Assembly (NCBI GenBank): GCA_902770635.1
Contig: CACXTX010000033.1
Location: forward strand, 1 to 45,562
Direction: 5' to 3'
DNA: 45,562 nucleotides
From: an uncultured Prevotellaceae bacterium
GTDB taxonomy: Bacteria > Bacteroidota > Bacteroidia > Bacteroidales > Bacteroidaceae
Each line of letters begins with the position of its first letter. Position 1 is the stretch's first letter. The position numbers and the translations under genes were made by a program. This document shows positions 41,421 to 45,562 of the stretch, in pieces. Under the pieces are notes generated by a model that worked only from the letters and a program-made list of their open reading frames with translations, did no database searches and was not told the origin of the DNA.

Positions 41421-42392
41421 ATGAAGACAATAGCATATACGGGTTTATGGGATGAATTCTTTTCTGAGCAGTCTCTCATTAAAAAGATGATACATGAAGT
41501 GTGTCAGATAGAAGATACTCGGGATTATATGAATGCAGACTATTTATTATATTCCTTATTTTCTGAGGAACATTGGCAGGTTCCTGATAGCACAATTAAA
41601 ATCTTTTATACCGGTGAGAATATAACACCTGATTTTAATGCTTGTGACTATGCTATGGGATTTGATTGGCTTGACTTTGGTGACCGATACCTTCGTTTTC
41701 CTTTATATTATCTTTATGAAGATGTCTGTGATTTGATGGAGACAAAGCATTTGAAACCCGTAGAAAAGAAAGTGGATTTTTGTAGTATGACAATCAGTAA
41801 TGCAAATAGGAATCCAATCTTTAGAGACTTATTTGACGAATTGTCTGCCTATAAAAAAGTGGATTCAGGAGGAGGATGGAATAATAATATCGGTGGACCT
41901 GTAGATGATAAATTCTCTTTTGATCAGACTCATAAATTTTCTATTGTTTGTGAGAATAGTTCCTATCCTGGTTATACAACTGAGAAATTGATTCAAGCTT
42001 TTGCTGCAAATTGTATTCCTATCTACTGGGGAGATCCTGCTGTTGGTAAAGTCTTTAATAAGAAGTCATTTGTAAATGTTCAGGATTATCATTCAATAGC
42101 GGATGTGGTAAAGAAAGTGAAGGAAATTGACCAAAATGAGGTATTATATACTGATATGCTTCATGAGCCGGCATTGAGTGATTTACAATATACAAAAGCC
42201 CGACAGACTGAGATTCTTAGAAATTTCCTTTCTAATATATTCACTCCCTCATTAAGGGATGCTATGCGTAGAAATAGAGATTGTCGAGGGAAAATGTATA
42301 TCGATAAACAGCGAGGAAATATCCATGATAATCACTCTGACGGTGCGTTGTCCAGAATGAAAAATTTTATTTCAGCACATATCAAATCATAA
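41421..42392 (+). CDS. GT10 family glycosyltransferase (alpha-1,3/4-fucosyltransferase type)
   Basis: The 323-aa protein has the GT10 signature in its C-terminal half: FSIVCENSSYPGYTTEKLIQ followed by AFAANCIPIYWGDP. Known GT10 enzymes transfer fucose from GDP-fucose to GlcNAc or Glc. No GDP-fucose synthesis genes are in the window, so another 6-deoxy sugar or supply from elsewhere is possible. Spacing to the next gene is 1 bp. Confidence 0.9.
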   Translation: MKTIAYTGLWDEFFSEQSLIKKMIHEVCQIEDTRDYMNADYLLYSLFSEEHWQVPDSTIKIFYTGENITPDFNACDYAMGFDWLDFGDRYLRFPLYYLYEDVCDLMETKHLKPVEKKVDFCSMTISNANRNPIFRDLFDELSAYKKVDSGGGWNNNIGGPVDDKFSFDQTHKFSIVCENSSYPGYTTEKLIQAFAANCIPIYWGDPAVGKVFNKKSFVNVQDYHSIADVVKKVKEIDQNEVLYTDMLHEPALSDLQYTKARQTEILRNFLSNIFTPSLRDAMRRNRDCRGKMYIDKQRGNIHDNHSDGALSRMKNFISAHIKS

Positions 42393-42393
42393 T

Positions 42394-43344
42394 ATGTTGG
42401 TATCTATCATCATTCCTGTCTTTAAGGTTGAACAATATATTGGGCGGTGTGTGGAGTCTGTACTGAATCAAACATATCGTCAGTTAGAGGTAATATTGGT
42501 TGATGATTGTTCCCCAGATCAGAGCATTCAGATAGCAAAAGACCTTATTGAAGATTCTGAAAAGAGCGGTGATTTGGTATTCAAATACTTAACGCATGAC
42601 CATAACCGAGGATTATCGGCTGCACGAAATACAGGTATGGATGCAGCATCTGGTAGTTATATCTATTTCTTAGATAGTGACGATGAAATAACGCCAGATT
42701 GTATAGAAACCTTGGTGGATGCGACCAACGAAGGTTCTGTGGATGTCGTATGTGGCGCATTGGAGTTATGTGGGGCAGTGGAGAGATTCTCTATTGCATT
42801 ATCGTTTTATGATGCTTTATATATGGGGAATGCTCATGTAATAAACGCTTTTGTAAAGGACCGCATCCCAATTGCTGCATGGAATAAATTGCTACGAAGG
42901 GAAATACTTATTTCGGAGAAGTTGTATTTTAAAGAGGGGCTAATATATGAAGATAATCTATGGACTTTTGAATTAGCTCATTGTGCCAACTCTGTCAGAA
43001 CGTTAACGAAGAAAACCTATCATTATTGGATTCGTTCTAGCTCTATTATGACATCGACCCATTATATTCAGAAGTATGACTATATGCTGATTGTTTTTGC
43101 AGAGCGAGAGAAATTCATAAAAGAAAGGGCAAAAAATAATCCTGTAACGAGAAATTATTTAATAAAGAATAAGGCCATTTGGATTCAGTGTAGGATGTGC
43201 GATGAGCATATTCCTTTTAGCGAACGCTTGCGATTGGCTTCTGCAGCCTTGAATCTTTGTAATAAATATGCAGTATTGGGATATAGTATTCTTTATTATA
43301 TGAGATGGGTATCACATCAAATCAAATGTTTCGTATGTCATTGA
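42394..43344 (+). CDS. Glycosyltransferase family 2
   Basis: The 316-aa GT-A protein has VSIIIPVFKVEQYIGRCVES, VLVDDCSPDQS, GLSAARNTGMDAASG and FLDSDDEITPD (DxD), and a later YEDNLWTFEL, all typical of bacterial GT2 of the WcaA/EpsJ type. The next gene overlaps it. Confidence 0.94.
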   Translation: MLVSIIIPVFKVEQYIGRCVESVLNQTYRQLEVILVDDCSPDQSIQIAKDLIEDSEKSGDLVFKYLTHDHNRGLSAARNTGMDAASGSYIYFLDSDDEITPDCIETLVDATNEGSVDVVCGALELCGAVERFSIALSFYDALYMGNAHVINAFVKDRIPIAAWNKLLRREILISEKLYFKEGLIYEDNLWTFELAHCANSVRTLTKKTYHYWIRSSSIMTSTHYIQKYDYMLIVFAEREKFIKERAKNNPVTRNYLIKNKAIWIQCRMCDEHIPFSERLRLASAALNLCNKYAVLGYSILYYMRWVSHQIKCFVCH

Positions 43345-43925
43345 AAGAAAAAATCCGTTTTTGCCTTTGGCGAATGTTGGGGATTGATTACGCTCATATT
43401 ATGAGAGTGGTAGATGATGTTTATCTGAAAGAAGATAAAAATACTACTTTAGGTTCTCATTCTTACAATAATCATGCAAAGGTATATCGTTGGAGCGATG
43501 CCCCGCTCATTATCGGAAAGTATTGTGCAATTTCCTATGGTGTGAAATTCGTGATGGATGATGGTAAGCATAAAGTGGATACTGTTACTTCCTATCCATT
43601 CAAACATCATATAATAGGAGGGGATAAAGGAATAAGAATAGGTAACGATGTATGGATTGGTATGAATGCCACCATTTTGCATGGCGTTACTATTGGTAAT
43701 GGTGTTACTATTGCAGCAGGCACTGTCGTGACGCATGATGTCCCGGATTATTGTGTAGTAGGTGGAGTACCAGCCAAGATTGTAAAGAGGAAATGTACAG
43801 AAGAGGCAGCAGCCCAGATGAATAAAATTGCATGGTGGGACTGGGACGATGAAAAAGTTGAAGAATGTTATGAAGATTTTAAATTGCCTATTCCTGAGTT
43901 TATTAAAAAACATCAGATTAGATGA
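43335..43925 (+). CDS. CatB-type hexapeptide O-acetyltransferase
   Basis: A left-handed beta-helix acetyltransferase of ~196 aa. Repeats [LIV]G-x4 are seen in PLIIGKYCAISYGVKFVM, IRIGNDVWIGMNATILHGVT and IGNGVTIAAGTVVTHDVPDY, ending in VGGVPAKIVKRK; the catalytic-type His follows MDDGKHKVD / YPFKHH. ATG 43335 overlaps the upstream GT2 stop by 10 bp; ATG 43305 is in frame. It probably O-acetylates a sugar of the repeat unit. Confidence 0.9.
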   Translation: MSLKEKIRFCLWRMLGIDYAHIMRVVDDVYLKEDKNTTLGSHSYNNHAKVYRWSDAPLIIGKYCAISYGVKFVMDDGKHKVDTVTSYPFKHHIIGGDKGIRIGNDVWIGMNATILHGVTIGNGVTIAAGTVVTHDVPDYCVVGGVPAKIVKRKCTEEAAAQMNKIAWWDWDDEKVEECYEDFKLPIPEFIKKHQIR

Positions 43926-45085
43926 AGAAGAAACTATTGTTTGTTATTGATTCTTTAATCTGTGGTGGTGCCGAAAAAAGTTTGGTATCGTTGTTGCCGT
44001 TGTTGAATCAGGAGAAATATGAGATACACCTATGGATGCTGCATAGGGGGATGGTCTTTGAATCATTGCTTTCAAAGAATGTCTTGGTCGAAGATGAACC
44101 ATCGTATGGAACCTGGGAATATCTGTTTTTCCGACTATCTCATATAGTATATTCCTTACTTTTCCGCATTAATCAACTATTGGGTATTAAAGAACATACT
44201 GCAGAGACATTATGGAAATGTGTAGGGAAGGCATATAAAGTTCCAAAGGAAACATTTGATGTGGCAATCGCCTATCAACAAGGTGTGCCTACCTATATTG
44301 TTTCCACAAAGATAAATGCCCGAAAGAAAATAGCATGGATAAATGCAGATATCTTTGCTGCAGGATATGATATTAGTTATAATGCGGCATTTTACGACCA
44401 ATATGATGCACTTGTTCCTGTGAGTCAGAATTTGGAATCTGTTTTAAGAGAAAAGTATCCTCAATATAGTGAAAAATATCATTGTGTATATGATATTTTG
44501 AATCCGGATTTGATAAGACGTCAGTCACAGATGCCGGTTGATAATTTTATTTTCAATCATCAGCATCCCCTAATAGTTACTACGGGACGTTTGGCAATTG
44601 CTAAGAATCATAGATTAGCTGTTGAAGCAGCAAAAATACTGCAAGAAAGGGGAGTGGAGTTTGTTTGGCTTTTTGTCGGTGATGGAGAAGAACGTCCCAA
44701 TATTGAAAGCTTGATAAAGATATATAACCTTCAGAAATATGTTATCCTATTAGGGGAACGGACTAATCCGTATCCATATATGGCTCAATGTGACGTGTAT
44801 GTTCAGACTTCCTCTTTCGAAGGTTATGGACTTACTATCGCCGAAGCTAAAATCTTAGGAAAACCTGTTGTTAGTACAAACTTTGATGTAGTTCATGATC
44901 AGATAAAGCATGGGCATGATGGCTTGATAGCGGAAATGACTCCAGAGTCAGTTGCTGACAATATTCTCCGACTGATTAATGATACGGATTTGAAAAACCG
45001 AATCATTGCGAATGTAAATAAGGAGAAAAATACTACCTACATGACAGAGGTAGAAAAGGTAGAAAAGCTTTTTGATGCAAATTAA
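43922..45085 (+). CDS. Glycosyltransferase family 4 (GT-B)
   Basis: The 387-aa protein has KLLFVIDSLICGGAEKSLVS at the N-terminus, PLIVTTGRLAIAKNHRLAVE (donor site), WLFVGDGEERPNIE and TSSFEGYGLTIAEAKILGKP (E-x7-E). It overlaps the acetyltransferase gene by 4 bp and the following pyruvyltransferase gene by 11 bp, so these three are translationally linked. Confidence 0.95.
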   Translation: MKKKLLFVIDSLICGGAEKSLVSLLPLLNQEKYEIHLWMLHRGMVFESLLSKNVLVEDEPSYGTWEYLFFRLSHIVYSLLFRINQLLGIKEHTAETLWKCVGKAYKVPKETFDVAIAYQQGVPTYIVSTKINARKKIAWINADIFAAGYDISYNAAFYDQYDALVPVSQNLESVLREKYPQYSEKYHCVYDILNPDLIRRQSQMPVDNFIFNHQHPLIVTTGRLAIAKNHRLAVEAAKILQERGVEFVWLFVGDGEERPNIESLIKIYNLQKYVILLGERTNPYPYMAQCDVYVQTSSFEGYGLTIAEAKILGKPVVSTNFDVVHDQIKHGHDGLIAEMTPESVADNILRLINDTDLKNRIIANVNKEKNTTYMTEVEKVEKLFDAN

Positions 45086-45562
45086 GACTATAACATGTCA
45101 TGATGTGTATAATCATGGCGCCTCTCTTCAAGCGTATGCTTTACAGACCTATTTAGCATCTGTGGGGCATGATGTAGAGATTATTAATTATAAGCCGGAA
45201 TATCTTTGTGGTGATTATCAATTGTGGTCTGTCAATAACCCTGTTTTTGATAAATCATTATTAAAGCCTATTTATCTATTGGCAAAATTTCCTCAAAGGC
45301 TGATTTCTCTAAAAAGGAAAAGAGCATTCGACCATTATACAAATAAATATCTGAAACTTACAGAGCATTGTTATCACAGCAATGAGGAACTGAAAGGAAA
45401 TCCACCACGGGCAGAAGTATATATTGCCGGTAGTGACCAGATTTGGAATACATTGTTTCAGAATGGTCGCGATGATGCTTTTTATCTGGATTTTGCTCCT
45501 TCTTCTGCTAAAAGGGTTTCGTATGCTGCCAGTTTTGCAACGGAAGATGTGGCAGATGAATA
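45075..45562 (+). CDS. Polysaccharide pyruvyl transferase family protein, 3' truncated
   Basis: From ATG 45075 the frame (MQIKTITCHDVYNHGASLQA) stays open to the window edge, 162 codons. It shows the family N-terminus with NHGASLQAYALQTYL, GHDVEIINYKPEYL, and the conserved block YIAGSDQIWN followed by FYLDFAP and RVSYAASF. PF04230 proteins add ketal pyruvate or act as related glycan-modifying/GT-like enzymes. It overlaps the upstream GT4 gene by 11 bp. The polysaccharide locus continues to the right. Confidence 0.9.
   Translation, partial: MQIKTITCHDVYNHGASLQAYALQTYLASVGHDVEIINYKPEYLCGDYQLWSVNNPVFDKSLLKPIYLLAKFPQRLISLKRKRAFDHYTNKYLKLTEHCYHSNEELKGNPPRAEVYIAGSDQIWNTLFQNGRDDAFYLDFAPSSAKRVSYAASFATEDVADE

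Noticed and set aside
1-45562. tRNA, rRNA or known riboswitch genes
   Set aside because: None was recognised on reading both strands; a covariance-model search would be needed to exclude weak or unknown RNA classes.

Overview
The window looks like a Bacteroidales chromosome, most probably from the Prevotella/Segatella/Xylanibacter group. The evidence is promoters of the Bacteroidota type (-33 TTTG, about 19-20 bp, -7 TAnnTTTG, usually TACCTTTG), few Shine-Dalgarno sequences, a type III glutamine synthetase, two-subunit PyrK/PyrD, a UpxY-type NusG paralogue at the head of a polysaccharide locus, and a VirE_N remnant. No rRNA, tRNA, CRISPR array or intact insertion sequence was found.

Layout. 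(1) 1-3.8 kb: two secreted-protein genes of uncertain function. The first is cut by the window edge and carries a frameshift; the second is a large lipoprotein. A bidirectional terminator closes this block. (2) 3.9-8.0 kb, minus strand: aguA-aguB-glnN, agmatine to putrescine plus ammonia capture. (3) 8.2-19.8 kb: housekeeping and small genes. These are an incomplete ABC ATPase with a small membrane protein, a PurF-like protein without its catalytic cysteine, a shortened Nif3, a coiled-coil zinc-ribbon protein, an orphan HsdR-N nuclease domain divergent from holA, an XRE regulator behind about 0.7 kb of gene-free AT-rich DNA, pyrK-pyrD, slyD-aroC on the minus strand, and a broken small secreted-protein gene. 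Heptanucleotide tandem repeats fill many spacers here and also run through coding sequence of aguA. (4) 19.9-45.6 kb, plus strand, continuing past the right edge: an exopolysaccharide/capsule/O-antigen locus.

The polysaccharide locus opens with a upxY antiterminator and a single 1047-codon frame that joins a Wzc-like co-polymerase/kinase to a complete Wza-like lipoprotein, including its lipobox. A decayed VirE_N gene follows, then an ABC exporter (wzm, wzt). Next comes a 2-aminoethylphosphonate (AEP) module: PEP mutase, phosphonopyruvate decarboxylase, AEP transaminase and a LicC/PntC-type cytidylyltransferase, bracketed by two LicD transferases. This implies CMP-AEP synthesis and transfer of AEP phosphonate to the glycan. 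A tandem-cupin FdtA, an FdtB aminotransferase and a glycosyltransferase-acetyltransferase fusion predict a dTDP-3-acetamido-3,6-dideoxyhexose (Fuc3NAc/Qui3NAc-type). The remainder encodes GT2, GT4 and GT10 glycosyltransferases, a DUF5672 protein, a beta-propeller-like protein, an O-acetyltransferase and the start of a pyruvyltransferase. No Wzx, Wzy or initiating phosphoglycosyltransferase is in view, so export is probably through Wzm/Wzt.

The most novel candidates are the Wzc-Wza fusion, the phosphonate-decorated glycan module with its duplicated LicD and partly degenerate fused domains, the heptad repeats, the perfect 19-bp inverted repeat forming a divergent promoter, and a pair of CRP/FNR-like palindromes.
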